64,000 nucleotides of DNA from Aspergillus flavus (GCF_009017415.1 NC_092405.1:558001-622000); one strand, 5' to 3'; positions 11,346 to 22,977 are shown, numbered from the stretch's first letter. A program made the numbers and translations. Notes: a model not told the origin generated them from the letters alone.

Positions 11346-11793
11346 TAGAGATATATTATTGAGCCCATACTCTTTATACTAAAGCAGAGCTCAGCTAAAT
11401 ATTTACAGGTCCGTAGTATAGGATCTCATTACTCTTTTACAGGGATTACAGTTCTATCATCCTAGAGAAATGTTGTAAGATTAGGGGAAAGTGAGGGGTG
11501 CGCAGGGTGCGATATATCGACTACAGGCCTACATGTCCAGTTAGGAGGTAGGTGTCGTTTATGGAACCACCGACGGTCAACTATATTCCTATATAAGGTA
11601 CTCTAGAATACTCGTTGAGGTGCTCATCTAACTAAAGTCCTCGGGATTGACCGTCTTCGACGTTATAGTAGTTTGAATTGCATTGGTTATGTGGGCTATC
11701 ATTACCAAGACGACAAGTCTCGGAAATCGTGTTATTCCGGCAAGGAGCCCGGCCAAACCGCGGCCATAAACCCGGCAACATCTAATCTGTATA
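11346..11793. other. Intergenic, AT-rich
   Basis: No gene recognised. Possibly the eroded 5' part of the neighbouring NRPS relic, but no motif is left. Confidence 0.4.
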
Positions 11794-12182
11794 CTATAAC
11801 TAATGAGACACCGAAGTTTTATCATGAAGGCAGAGAAAACTCACAACCCAGCAGGTGTACGGACGGAAGTAGCCGCAGCTAAAGTTCGTGGTATCCATAC
11901 TCTTCGCTTTGTTCCGGCAATCCGCCTGCTGATAACAACCACCTGCTTGGTAGTAGTCTGTCAAAGGATCACACTGCACTATCTTAATGACCAATTCAAA
12001 ATCAAGATGACGGTATAAATTTTATAACGTACCCAGAAGTCTGTGGCACAATACTCCCAGTTACCGGCCTGGGCGGCCTTGGAAGTTGAATCTATTTGTT
12101 CTGCTTCCTTGAGATCAGTGCCGGGTGCGGCGAGTGTGGTGGCGGTCAAGGCGAGGGAGGTCAGGATAGAGATAAGTTGCAT
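11794..12182 (-). CDS. Small secreted cysteine-rich protein
   Basis: I read three exons: 12182-12033, 11973-11845 and the last two codons at 11799-11794, giving about 94 residues. Residues 1-19 form a signal peptide (MQLISILTSLALTATTLAA). The mature part holds six cysteines (EYCATDFW, CDPL, GGCYQQADC, FSC, YTC), an even number that fits three disulphides. Intron 1 is GTACGT...GTGCAG; an alternative acceptor 9 nt upstream (TAAG) also keeps frame. Intron 2 is GTGAGT...CATTAG. Without splicing the last intron, translation would end at 11800 with one extra Cys. Family unknown; size and cysteine content fit fungal effector-like or antimicrobial-type secreted proteins. It lies among decayed genes but seems intact. 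Confidence 0.55.
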
Positions 12183-12725
12183 GGTGAAGTTCAGATCAAA
12201 CTATTGATGGTTCTTTAGTGGTGAAAGATGGTGAGAGATGGACATTGATATTCGTGTTTTTCCTCAGTGCAAGAGTCACCTTTTATGTCTTTCTCAGTCC
12301 CCTGGACATAAGACTCATGACGTAAACAATGAGTGTGATTAGCCCTGCATGAACTAGTTGAAACTATTGAGTGGATGCTAATATATGTAGGCAGACCCTG
12401 TTTCCAGGCTGCAAGTGTGCGGCTGAAGAGGGGGCTGAATCAATAGATCGTGCCAAGACAACTGCGAGTTGGACCTTCGAATGAGAGAAATATACAGGTC
12501 CAACGGGTCTGCACGAATGAGCTCGGATATGCTGGACTACGTGGTTTGTGCTGGACCCTTGGAGACTGATCTGAGATACTCATTTGGTGGTTGTGGTTTT
12601 GTCTTGATCTACTTCGTGTGGAAGCGAAGCGAGACAAGCGACGGTATATTTCATCTTTCTGTAGGCTATAAATATCTACTGGGTTCAGTTTGTCTGGTAC
12701 TATGATCATATTATCATATCTTGGT
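12183..12725. other. Intergenic region
   Basis: Holds the promoter of the small secreted protein (a CATAAAAGG box on the minus strand near 12275). The overlapping open frames at 12440-12826 have no recognised content. Confidence 0.35.
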
Positions 12726-13094
12726 CTAATCAGACTGAATACCCAAACCCGCGCGCCATAGTTGAGTACACTCCGCCATTTCATTCCATGGTACCAAGGA
12801 CTCGAGGGCTTTCCCACAGCGAACAATTTGTTGCCCCGATTGGGAGAAACATAGACCTGAATCCGAAGTAATGATGGATATTAATGCCACGTTACTGTTC
12901 TGTATTCCTAATCCTCGCAGCATAGCTTTAGGTAGTACAAAATGTTCGTGGGGCTTGCAACCTTGCAAGTCTTTAAGAGCTAAACTGTGTGGTTTGTTCC
13001 TCTTAAGGACCAGGACCACTAAGTAGATGTGGGCTTGGTATTCCGCCGTAACTCTTTCTGCTTTTTGTACCAGGCCCTTTATTCCTGCTCGCAT
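12726..13094 (-). pseudogene. Possible relic of a MADS-like small nuclear protein
   Basis: A 122-codon frame begins MRAGIKGLVQKAERVTAEYQ and continues with HIYLVVLVLKRN. This resembles the helix-plus-strand core of MADS-like proteins (KGLxKKAxELxxxxxAxIYLVV), and PHEHFVLPK follows. The Met comes directly after an in-frame stop, so the usual basic N-terminus is missing. The C-terminal half is not recognisable. I treat it as a doubtful relic. Confidence 0.25.
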
Positions 13095-13490
13095 TTACCC
13101 GCAGCCCCCTCTAGTTGCGCGTCACAGCGCCCTGAAGCCCCCGCCAGCACATTCGTCGCAAGAGGACCTCCATGTATGGCAGAACGCTACTGTTAAGCTA
13201 TGATCCTCTGGCCCAAAGCACTTTCTTTGTCGACGGTCATACACATCCAAAGGTCCCGAAAAGCACTGAACGCCGGGGAAATGATGACGCAAAAGAGATC
13301 TTCCAGTATTGGGGTCCGCACGATCTCCTGAGACTGTTCTTATTTCTCCTCAGTCCAGCTCCCATCGGGGCGAACCGAAACAGATTTTACCTTCTTCTCA
13401 CGGCTGCCTACGTCGATGGATTCGTTAAATCACAGGATTAGCCGACCTGGGAAAGGACGTAGTAGGGACTGTCAGTTTGTCCTTCACGGA
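13095..13490. other. Intergenic region
   Basis: No gene recognised. The open frame at 13172-13441 has no known motif. Confidence 0.35.
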
Positions 13491-14110
13491 TCCTAGATCC
13501 AAGCGATAAATAGACGAGGGTACTAATTGAGATTAGTAATTAAAAACAAGAGAAGGAAAAGAATGTAGGCTTTATAAACCATAAAGTTCAAGTTCTATTA
13601 TTTTAATAGTATATAATTGATTGCCTTATATTTAGTTAATTTTAAAATCTTAATTTATTGCTAGATTAGGGGCTGAAATTTATCTAATACTAGGCTCGAT
13701 AAAGATTATTATCTTATAAGGTACACAGGATCCAAAAGTCTATTTATCTTAATTATTTTATCTTCTATCTTTAAGATTTTTATTTATAGTTAAGTCTAGG
13801 TAATATAATTTGGCCATGGGTTTTCTAATATATTTATTTACGAATACTATCGCCGGAAGTAGTAAACTAGTTTAAATATCTATTTTAATACAGAATTAGA
13901 TTTTTATATATACTGTCTGTTTGTTATGTTTAGTAGATATAGTTCGAATGTTCACTTCCCATGCCATCGTCAGACATTTCATTTGTATTGCATGACGTGG
14001 CTGGTGGTAACTTGACTAGACATATTTTAAGCTCGTAACGATTAGTTACATCACGCTAGTCTATTGGTTGAATCGCCAATTGTAAAATAACTGCTTAAGT
14101 CTATATTTCA
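13491..14110. repeat. AT-rich block, probable RIP-degraded repeat
   Basis: Between about 13530 and 13930 the sequence is dominated by A, T, TpA steps and poly-T/A runs, with stops in every frame. The flanks are far richer in GC. This is the look of a transposon copy mutated by RIP (C-to-T at CpA), though no transposase or polymerase motif survives. Confidence 0.5.
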
Positions 14111-14805
14111 CTTGCTATCTATCTGTCGGAGTAAGTTACAGACTTATAGGCAAATTCTGAGCAGGTTTGGAAACGGAAAATCCAGAAGTCTGCTTACGCT
14201 ACGGCATCTCCCCCGCCGATCGGAGCTCCGAATCGGGTAGTACGCCTAAACTACGTGGTTGGCTGCTTAAATATGTAAGTCAATTAGTGAGAAAGTACTT
14301 CGCAAAATTGTGTTTCTACAGTGTACGGTATGTTTTAAGATATGTAGGTCATGACTTCTTCGTTGCTTTATATTCTAACGTCAGCTCTTTCTATTCTAGC
14401 CCGTCTATATTATACTATTCACGGGGAATTGGTTTCTCCACCTTGTTTCAAAGATGGCAGCAGGTTGGTCTTCGGAAAGAATGTTGTCCATGGCTACATG
14501 CATCTTACAGCACAGCATAGAATTCTTCACTTACATTTCCTGCGCCGGTCTCGTGATTAGCAAACTTTCACTCTGGGGCACAGCTAATCATTGTTCAAAA
14601 TGACTTCTACTGCTTTACCCAAAGAGGTCAATTGTGACAGACCTTTTTATAAGCGCAGGATGCAATATCCACATCCTACCCACCCATGTTTAATATAACG
14701 CAAGGATACGATTCGTTTCTCGCGGAGAGGTGGGGATAGCTCAGCAACACAATCGACTAATGCATGCTGCAAGCCATGATGCAGGGATAATACGGAACCG
14801 GATCA
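14111..14805. other. Intergenic region
   Basis: The open frames at 14167-14560 on the + strand carry no motif I can name. They may be eroded 5' parts of the ATP-grasp relic that follows. Confidence 0.35.
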
Positions 14806-15286
14806 ATGATCAGGTGCCATCATGGTCTACTGTTCCAGCATTTCGAAGTATCCGACGAATTTCCCAAAGGTGCGGATGTCAACGGCGACGAAAATGTTGT
14901 TGAAAGCTTTATTGAACTAGGAGGTGTCTTTCCATCCTGTCTTCCCGCTGATGAGCTGGCCCTCCTTCGGGACTCGCTGCATCGAAGCTTGTGTCAGACG
15001 GGACGGGGTCTTCCACCTTGAAGCGCGGATCGCGAACTCAAGCATGGAATTTACGACGAAAGACAATGTGCTCGACTTAACTGAGCGCTGTGTTCTGGCC
15101 AAGGAAAAGCCCTCAGTCTGGTTGATCGAGGTGGACCCCCGACCACCCGGCATCGAAGTCTCCGATGCCTTGAAGCATACGTATGGCATCGATTACTGGG
15201 GCGTTGGATTGCTCTCTGGTCTCCAAGACAGGCAGCGTGTCAGACAGCTTTCGCATACATTTCTGCAAGGGCCGCAGTACTGGTGA
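14806..15286 (+). pseudogene. ATP-grasp ligase fragment
   Basis: Two frames hold consecutive pieces of one ATP-grasp carboxylate-amine ligase: first FEVSDEFPKGADVNGDENVV through FPSCLPADELALLRDSLH, then RDGVFHLEARIANSSMEF through SVWLIEVDPRPPGIE and HTYGIDYWGVGLL. The second piece contains the metal-binding/catalytic signature of the fold (HLEARxxNSSMEF...LIEVDPRPPG). The frames switch near 14995-15005. The last codons (GPQYW) are followed by TGA, or by a GTGAGA donor with no clear next exon. N- and C-terminal parts are absent. Such enzymes join amino acids or small acids, often in secondary metabolism. Confidence 0.65.
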
Positions 15287-16268
15287 GAGACAATATTCAT
15301 TCCAATTGAAAAGGGTGGGATTTTCGATTGTATAGACAGCGACAGACTTTTTCAAGCACTACTCAAAGGCCAAATCCATTGAGAGCATAACAAATGTGCA
15401 CACAGTTCGCTAATGACTGATAGGAAACGCGTAATTGATGAGATGGACCCAAAGGACTTGAAGGGTTAAAATCACAAATCAGTGGTCGGGGTACGAAGTA
15501 CGGGACGGGTTTAAAACTTCATGGTATCGGTTCAGGTTTTCCCTAGCCAGGAATCCAAATGATCACAAACTCAACCTAAGATTAGATATATAAAGACACC
15601 TAAAACTCTAAAAACGCATTCTAGCGCTCTGATAAAGTAGAATGGAATAGCTGAGGAGTAATCTAATGAATTGGTCGAGTTTATATCGAGGTGTCCAGAG
15701 TACTCCGTAATGAGACAGTGATTAGGTACATAGCTGGTATATTAGAAATAACAGTATTTTATTGATAGATTTATTATTTCACTGCGTACTCGGGGTATAT
15801 ATTTAGATTTATTGGTAAATTACTTTACTAACATATGTACGGTGTAGTAGGCCTCCTCGGTTTTTGCCAGTTTATGTACTTGGAATTCAACGCTGCCCCT
15901 CTCTTGGTCTCCCCTCACTAACTCGCGTAGGTTCGGATGTCATGTCACCCGCTCTTTGAAGTTCACAACGAGCATTGCATCGTCAGTGAAGGAATCAGTG
16001 CTCTGGACTTTCAATTACTTGTATATAGTATTGAAGGAATTCATTAAGGGTTTATGAGATCGCTCTTATCGAAGACTCCGACACCGCACGTAGGATATCC
16101 AATCGCTACTAGAATGTTTGTAAGCTAGTAACCTTATCTAATCACACCCGATTATCAAGCATTTCTTCCGCCACCTTTATCTCAGTTTCTATCAAATGTT
16201 GCGTTTGTACAAGTTCTTTTTATCCTCCTTTCTATATTAGAGCAATAGCTGGGAGATAATACTACATC
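15287..16268. other. Intergenic, partly AT-rich
   Basis: No gene seen. AT-rich around 15560-15860. Contains one copy of the recurrent 9-mer TACTCCGTA at 15701-15709. The last few hundred bases are the nbp35 promoter. Confidence 0.45.
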
Positions 16269-17307
16269 ATGTCGCCGAGTCTAGTTGCTCCGGAGCCAGG
16301 TATGTGGTTACTTCTTCGATCGGAGGTATTGTTTCCCTATGTTTTGCTAATCAGTTCCAGAGCACTGCCCTGGCCCTGAGTCGGAGCAGGCAGGTCAAGG
16401 TGATGCCTGCGCGGGATGCCCCAATCAACAGATCTGTGCCTCTACCCCGAAAGGTCCCGATCCCGATATCCCAATTATCCGAGAGAGACTCTCCCAGGTC
16501 CGACACAAAATCCTTGTACTATCCGGAAAAGGCGGGGTAGGCAAATCGACCTTTTCCTCTCTCCTCGCGCATGCGTTTTCAGCGAATCCTGACTCGATGG
16601 TTGGCTTGATGGACACTGATATCACTGGACCTTCAATACCAAAGCTCATGGGGGTGGAATCGGAGACAATTCACGTGAGCAACGCAGGCTGGAGTCCGGT
16701 GTGGGTGACAGACAACCTAGGCGCAATGAGCGTGCAGTTCATGCTACCCAATAGGGATGATGCAGTGATTTGGAGAGGGCCAAAGAAGAATGGTCTGATC
16801 AAACAGTTCCTGAAGGATGTGGACTGGGGTGAGCTGGACTATCTTATTATCGACACGCCACCGGGCACCTCGGATGAGCATCTATCCGTCAACTCTCTCC
16901 TGAAGGACTCCGGAGTCGACGGTGCTGTCGTTGTCACTACACCACAGGAGGTATCTCTATTAGATGTTAGGAAAGAGATCGACTTCTGCCGCAAGGCTGG
17001 TATTCGAGTTTTGGGGTTAGTTGAGAACATGAGTGGCTTTGTCTGTAAGAACTGCAACACCGAAAGCCAGATTTTCCGGGCCACGACGGGCGGTGGTAAG
17101 CGGTTAGCGAAGAAGATGGGCATCCCGTTCCTAGGGGCGGTTCCTCTCGACCCTAGGATCGGAATGGCCTGTGACTACGGCGAAAGCTTTGTAGATGGCT
17201 TCCCAGATAGCCCGGCGGCAAAGGCAATCAAACAGGTGGTGCGCGCGGTCGGACAGTTGGTTGGAGAAGACCCTGACACTGTGCTACCGGATGATACAGC
17301 AGAGTGA
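16269..17307 (+). CDS. nbp35: Cytosolic Fe-S cluster assembly factor NBP35
   Basis: P-loop scaffold that, with Cfd1, builds Fe4S4 clusters for cytosolic and nuclear apoproteins. Exons are 16269-16299 and 16355-17307 (55-bp intron, GTATGT...TCAG), giving 327 residues. The N-terminal ferredoxin-like motif that separates Nbp35 from Cfd1 is present (C15, C29, C32, C38). The deviant Walker [10 protein letters not shown] lies at 68-76. [10 protein letters not shown] and the C-terminal bridging CxxC (C241, C244 in VCKNCN) follow. The N-terminus lacks a targeting signal, as expected for a cytosolic protein. It is intact and marks the end of the decayed stretch. Confidence 0.95.
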
Positions 17308-19080
17308 TGTTTGCATTTTCTCTTTTCCGGCCATCTTTTGTTTTCAAGCGCGGTTGCATTGGGGGTTAAAACTGTTCGAGACTTCGGCGTTCCTTGGCAT
17401 ACAAACGATTGATACCACTGCAGATCGTTCGAGGTTATCTAATTAACTTGATGAGTATTAAATACGTTATGCTTACGGAGTAGTGAGCATCAGCTTCCAG
17501 ACCAGTGGCGGCGACCAGCGCTCCCAGCTCGTATCGTGCCGTATACTCCGTAGTACATTGTAGGGACACGGTCAAAAGCCAAGCCTTAGAATGTGCGGTG
17601 CGGAAATCTAGGGACAAGTCGGTCCCGTCTATACTCCGTAATGATTAATCCACACAGTATGCTCCACTAAGGATTTCTCAGGGCTGCCACCTGCCTCATG
17701 AGGAGAGAATCGGCACTGCCAAGCATGACTATACTGGCAAAATCGTTATGTATAAATTGGGTACCCTGTTGATCGACGTTACCCAAACTATAGATAATTC
17801 TTGGCCTTGGTTAGAAAGTGAAATCCCACTTCTTAACATCCCCCAAGCTTCCTTGTGAGTAAGAAATTGGAATTTACTCGTCTTTGGTGTCCAAATCCTA
17901 GCGACCCCTGATTGGACAGGTCTTCGAAAAGTAGTGCTCGCTGTTCATGGCTGCAGTATTTATCCACAAGGTTGACGCAAGCCATGGGGTACGTAGGCAG
18001 ATAAGTAGAACTCCGGAGTAGTCTTGGGTCTCGACTGGTCGAGACCCCTCCGTGTCCAAAAGCGCTAGATCATACTTATCAGATTTCAAAAAAGCCAATC
18101 ATACCTATAGAACTTCGATGATTGTTCCAAAGCCTTAACAAGGGCCAATCACACGTTTCCATAAATATTGCTGGGGAAAATTATCCCTGTCAGTACCGCG
18201 TCTTATGGGACAAATGTAGTGTATAAGAGTGACTCGATTGCCGACGCCGCTGTGAATGGCTAGGCTGTTGGAGGCAGCGCTGCTTCAGCTGGACGAGCTG
18301 AAACAATACTTGGAGACGCTGATTGGCCGCTAAGTTTGCCGCTGGCGGGCCACCAGTCCGGGTGTTTCAAAAACTTTACCTCCGTGCTTTAGCTTCCTAA
18401 GCCTGAGTGGCTTCGGCGGCTGTGATATCCACAGCCGCAATGCCTAAGGTTTGCCATGCCGACCCAAACACTGATCAGTCAACCCACTGTGTCAGCCATA
18501 TTGACTAACGGGCGAGGTACCAAGACTGCCCCCTCCCTACAGCTAACGTCACGTCGCTGTGGATTGGCTCCTTTTACTCTATTCAATTCTTGGACTCGCC
18601 TTCGGGTGGACCCAGTACAGTGCTTCCAAGCCTTCCCGTAGAACGATGGATGGTCTATTGGCCCCCTATGAGTGGACCATATAACCGTCTCAGAAGTCTT
18701 GGACGACTTGCACACAAAGTAGTATATCTCGGAAATGGCTCCATCTGGCTGCTTCTGAAGTCCATGCTTCTGCTGTGAATTTTTTTCACCTTCCTCTTCT
18801 TCCTTTTTTTTGTACGGTTACTTTTAATTGCTCTCTTTCTTAGATATCCAACTATACCATTCTAATTCAGTCCCTAGCGCCTTGCTTGCAAGATCGGCTT
18901 TCTTCTCTGAGCTTTGTTTCCTGACCATATACAGGCGTCCAAGTCAGGCACTTGGCCCTGGTATATACCTTCGTTTCATTGATATACCCTTTCTTTGTAA
19001 AGAAACATCTTTTTCTAGCCCCTCTAGCAGAGGCTTAATATCGCTCATTACAACTTCAGAAGCAGTACAAGATCGCCACC
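17308..19080. other. Intergenic region with clustered TACTCCGTA motifs
   Basis: No gene recognised in 1.8 kb. Three copies of TACTCCGTA or its complement sit at 17474-17482, 17544-17552 and 17632-17640. The final part is the promoter and pyrimidine-rich leader of the protease gene. Confidence 0.45.
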
Positions 19081-20471
19081 ATGAGATTTCTTCTGTCTTT
19101 CCTGATTACCTTGTCGATCGCCTGTAGTGTGCTTTCACTTCCATCGGGCTCAAAGTCTCAACTCAAAGGCAGGTCCTTTAAGGTTGAGCGGGTACGACGC
19201 GGAAATGAGCCTGTCCATGGCCCAACTGCTTTGCGCAGAGCATACGAGAAATTCGGCATTGTCCCAACGGACCTTGGAATCGATCTGGATGATTTCGAAC
19301 CCATAATGACGAAACATGCTGTCGTTGAGAAGAAAGATGTCACCGAGCCGGACCAAAAAGGTGCTGTTAGTGCTTCCTCGGTCCTGGGGGATGCTGCATT
19401 TGTCTCTCCTGTCATCATCGGCGGTCAAAAAGTTGTCCTGAACTTTGACACCGGCTCTGCTGACTTGTAAGTGCGATTTCTTACGGAGATCCGTTGGTTC
19501 TGGTCGTTGACAGTTACTCTACAGTTGGGTGATGAATACGGAGCTCCCAGCAGAAGCTCAAAAGGGTCGTACAGTGTATAACCCTTCCAACTCTTCCACG
19601 TTTAAGAAAATGGAGGGAGCTACTTTCAACATCTCTTATGGTGATGCCTCGTATGCGTACGGTGGCGTGGGTACGGACACTGTCAACGTGGGGGGTGCCA
19701 TTGTCAAAGACCAAGCCATTGGCATTCCGGATACGGTATCCAGCGCGTTCATTGAAGACACCACCTCAAACGGTTTAGTGGGACTGGGATTCTCATCTCT
19801 CAATACCGTCAAGCCTAAGCAGCAGAAAACCTTCTTCGACAACATCGCCGACAGTTTGCAGGAGCCTGTTATGACTGCGTCCCTCAAAGCCAACGGCGTT
19901 GGCGAGTACGAATTCGGCATACTCGATCACGACAAATACCAGGGCGACATTGCAAACGTGAGCGTGGACTCCTCTAAGGGATTTTGGCAGTTCGAATTGG
20001 GGAAGTTTGCTGTTGCGGATGGAGATATACAAACCATCAAAGAGAATCCTACGGCCATTGCGGACACTGGAACCTCGCTTATGCTGCTCAGCCAAGAAGT
20101 GGTGGACGCTTACTATGCAAAGATTGAAGGTGCGATTTATGCTAGCAGTGCCAGCGGTTACATTTATCCCTGCAATGCCTCGCTGCCGAGTATTTCAGTT
20201 GCAATAGGATCCAACCATCTGGCGACAGTTCCAGGCAATCTGATCAATTTCTCCGAGGTTGGTATCAACAAGACGACCGGTGGAAAGGGTGAGTTCTCAT
20301 AATCCAGATCCCCTTTGACTTATTGCTAATAAGCCACTTCTAGTTTGCTTCGGAGGCGTTCAATCTAACCAAGGTTCCTCAATGCAAATCCTTGGAGACG
20401 TGTTCCTGAAGGCCTTCTTTGTGGTATTCGACTTACGGGGACCTTCGCTGGGAGTTGCATCCCCCAAATAG
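19081..20471 (+). CDS. Secreted pepsin-like aspartic protease (family A1)
   Basis: Acid endopeptidase, probably secreted. Exons are 19081-19466, 19525-20288 and 20344-20471, giving 425 residues. Residues 1-20 form the signal peptide. A basic, charged propeptide runs to about residue 100. The two catalytic aspartates are in FDTGSADFW (D123) and IADTGTSLM (D309). The flap Tyr lies in ISYGDAS, and the C-terminal half has the expected Cys pair (YPCNAS and VCFGG). The start codon sits in an ideal fungal context (GCCACCATG). Length and order match aspergillopepsin/penicillopepsin-like enzymes. There is no GPI-type hydrophobic tail, so it should be released. Several NxS/T sites are present. Exact orthology within the family cannot be settled by eye. 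Confidence 0.92.
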
Positions 20472-21166
20472 TTCGGCCACGGTCGCTTTGGTCACATTAA
20501 TCGACAATTTTCAAAGATAGAGTATAGAATATAAGATTTTTGTACATACATCCTGTCTTTCTGTATCAGCGGGTTACTGTAGACCCCAGATAAGATCAGA
20601 TTGTGGACCAAAGGCAGCAAATACTGCCCAATTCCGAAAACTTCCTGTTCTCCATAAGATGGAGTAGATCATCGCCAGAGAACCGATTAAAGTTGAGAAA
20701 GTTTACACCTAGGAAATCATCGTGTACTGAACATTAATCTGGATATGCTTAAAACAAACGCCTTTTGGAATGCTGAGTCATGCAGGTGCATTGAAATCCT
20801 AACCAAATCTGGTTAGAAGCTCTAAAAGCAGCAGGAAAAAAAAATGAAGAGAAAAAATACACCCTTGAACTGCTCGCGAGTACATTTCAAGAAGGACATC
20901 GCGTGTTGTATACTGTCCAACTAGATTAGATTCATGAACATTATTTAAGGAAGATCTTTACGTATTAAAAAGATCCCAATTGTTTGGGATCTTTGTGGAA
21001 ATAAGTCAAGTTGTCTCCCTTTAAGCCTGGCGTGACCCTTCTGCGGGCCGCAAGAAGAACCCCGCGGTTGGTTCGACCTTTGGGACTGCAGTTGGGAATC
21101 ATTTCTGTTGCCCCTCCTCCCACCACACCATCTTTTCCCTTGTCTCGCGTCCGCCCCTTCGCAAAA
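20472..21166. other. Intergenic region
   Basis: 3' flank of the protease and promoter of the Arc1-like gene. No other gene seen. An in-frame upstream ATG at 21011 would extend the next protein by 52 basic residues. Confidence 0.5.
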
Positions 21167-22489
21167 ATGGCCATCAACTCCGCTCCAGAGTCCTCCCTCC
21201 TTTCCCTCATATACCGCTCTTACCCCACCGCTGTCTCTCCCGATGCCACAGAGACCGACCTCTTGACCGTCTCGCCCAAGATTTTCCCTCAGACCACCTT
21301 CTCCGCCCCGGAAGAAGCCGACATCAAGCAATGGCTGGGAACGATCTCGGGTCTCCAGGCTGCTCTTACCAAGGATGAGAAGCCCGTCATCACAACCATC
21401 CTCGGACAGCTGAATGGTCACTTGGCTACGCGGACCACCATTCTCGGGTCAAAGCCCTCCGTTGCTGATATCGCGGCGTACGCTCTCCTGGCCCCTGTAG
21501 TAGAGAAATGGAGCCCGGAGGAGCGCACTGGCGAGCAGGGCTACCACCACATTGTGCGTTACATTGATTTCGTGCAGAACAGCCGGTTGTTCGCACTTCG
21601 GATCCCCGAGGAGGAAAAGATTGCCATCGATGTGAATGATGTGCGCTTTGTGCCCAAGCCTGTGGACGCTAAGGAAGAGAAGGAGCGCAAGAAGAAGGAG
21701 AAGGCTGCTGCCCAGAACGCCGGCGCTCCGGCCGAGAGCAAGCCCCTCGTTGTTGGAAAGGGTAAGCCCGAGGCTCCTAAGGAGGGAGCAGCCCCCGCAG
21801 CTGAGGGCAAGCCCAAGAAGGAGAAGAAGGAGAAGAAGGAGAAGCAGCCTAAGGCTAAGCCTGCTCCCGCTCCCGCTGCTCCCCCGTCTCCATGCGCCAT
21901 CGACCTCCGTGTCGGCCACATTCTTCGCGCTATCAACCACCCCAATGCCGACTCCCTCTACGTTTCGACTATTGACTGCGGTGATGCCCCCGGCACCGAT
22001 AACACTTCTTTGGATGAGGCCACTGGCAAGACTGTTCGTACCGTGTGCTCGGGTCTGAACGGACTTATTCCCCTGGAGGAAATGCAGGGCCGTAAGATCG
22101 TCGCCGTCTGCAACCTTAAGCCTGTCACAATGCGTGGAATCAAGTCCGCAGCTATGGTTCTCGCAGCCTCTCCCCGTGTCGCGGAAGGTGAAGACTCCCA
22201 TGCCGGTCCCGTTGAGCTCGTCTCTCCTCCTGCTGATGCCCCTGCCGGATCTCGGGTGTACTTCGAGGGCTGGAACGACGCCGAGCCCGAGAAGGTGCTC
22301 AACCCCAAGAAGAAGGTCTGGGAGACCTACCAGCCCGGATTCACAACTACCGATGATCTCGAGGTTGCCTTCGAGGCTAGCGCTGTTCCTGCTGTGCAGG
22401 GCCAGGAAGGCAAGCCTGCCTTGGGCAAACTGGTTACCCAGGGAGGTGTTTGCACTGTCAAGAGCTTGAAGGGAGCTACCGTTCGGTAA
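21167..22489 (+). CDS. arc1: Arc1-type tRNA-binding cofactor of aminoacyl-tRNA synthetases
   Basis: Cytosolic cofactor that holds methionyl- and glutamyl-tRNA synthetases and presents tRNA to them. It is intronless, 440 residues from the Met at 21167. Order of parts: an N-terminal GST-like interaction domain (residues ~1-140), a Lys/Ala/Pro-rich linker with KKEKKEKKEK-type repeats (~165-240) that binds tRNA non-specifically, then an EMAPII/OB-fold tRNA-binding domain beginning SPCAIDLRVGHILRAINHPN and continuing to the C-terminus. The frame is open back to 21011; I prefer 21167 because the extra 52 residues are arginine-rich and unlike the family, though they could act as an alternative (for example mitochondrial) N-terminus. 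Confidence 0.9.
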   Translation: MAINSAPESSLLSLIYRSYPTAVSPDATETDLLTVSPKIFPQTTFSAPEEADIKQWLGTISGLQAALTKDEKPVITTILGQLNGHLATRTTILGSKPSVADIAAYALLAPVVEKWSPEERTGEQGYHHIVRYIDFVQNSRLFALRIPEEEKIAIDVNDVRFVPKPVDAKEEKERKKKEKAAAQNAGAPAESKPLVVGKGKPEAPKEGAAPAAEGKPKKEKKEKKEKQPKAKPAPAPAAPPSPCAIDLRVGHILRAINHPNADSLYVSTIDCGDAPGTDNTSLDEATGKTVRTVCSGLNGLIPLEEMQGRKIVAVCNLKPVTMRGIKSAAMVLAASPRVAEGEDSHAGPVELVSPPADAPAGSRVYFEGWNDAEPEKVLNPKKKVWETYQPGFTTTDDLEVAFEASAVPAVQGQEGKPALGKLVTQGGVCTVKSLKGATVR

Positions 22490-22977
22490 AGGAGAATAAC
22501 CACTACGTATACCAAGATTAAAAAGAAAGAAAGAAACAAAACCGAGCGCAGTTTTAGATCAGAAAGTCCGTCAATTATTTATGAATGGTATGGATATAAA
22601 ACTACTTGCGTGCATAGTATGGCAGTAAAAGCAACAGTGTTTACGTGAAACGACTTCTGTCTCCAAATCTTCCATTATAACTTACTTCCGCGCATGTACA
22701 TACACTAGGTGCCACTACTGTTACACTGTACTAGTATCCCCTCAATAATCGCTTCTTCGAGATCAATCCCACTTCTGCCCCGCAGACTCCTCCACATCTC
22801 AGTAGCGGAGAAGCGCCTCTAGATCCGGAAATACCCCATGTTTGCGTCCCCAACCCCCGGTTCCTTTCCCCCTGTATGGCAACCTATGAACGTTATATAG
22901 GTAACCTGTCGCACTGCAAGAACCATATACAATCTCTACTCATCAACCCTCCTCCACATCAAACCGCATAATCTACA
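22490..22977. other. Intergenic region
   Basis: No gene seen; promoter of the alcohol dehydrogenase gene. Confidence 0.5.

Noticed and set aside
14167..14560. Overlapping + strand frames as possible exons of a gene before the ATP-grasp relic
   Set aside because: No recognisable domain in any frame; cannot be supported.
21449..22201. 250-codon minus-strand frame, Leu/Ser/Gly-rich
   Set aside because: Lies wholly antisense to the Arc1-like gene; its low-complexity leucine runs are the complement of the Lys-rich linker codons.
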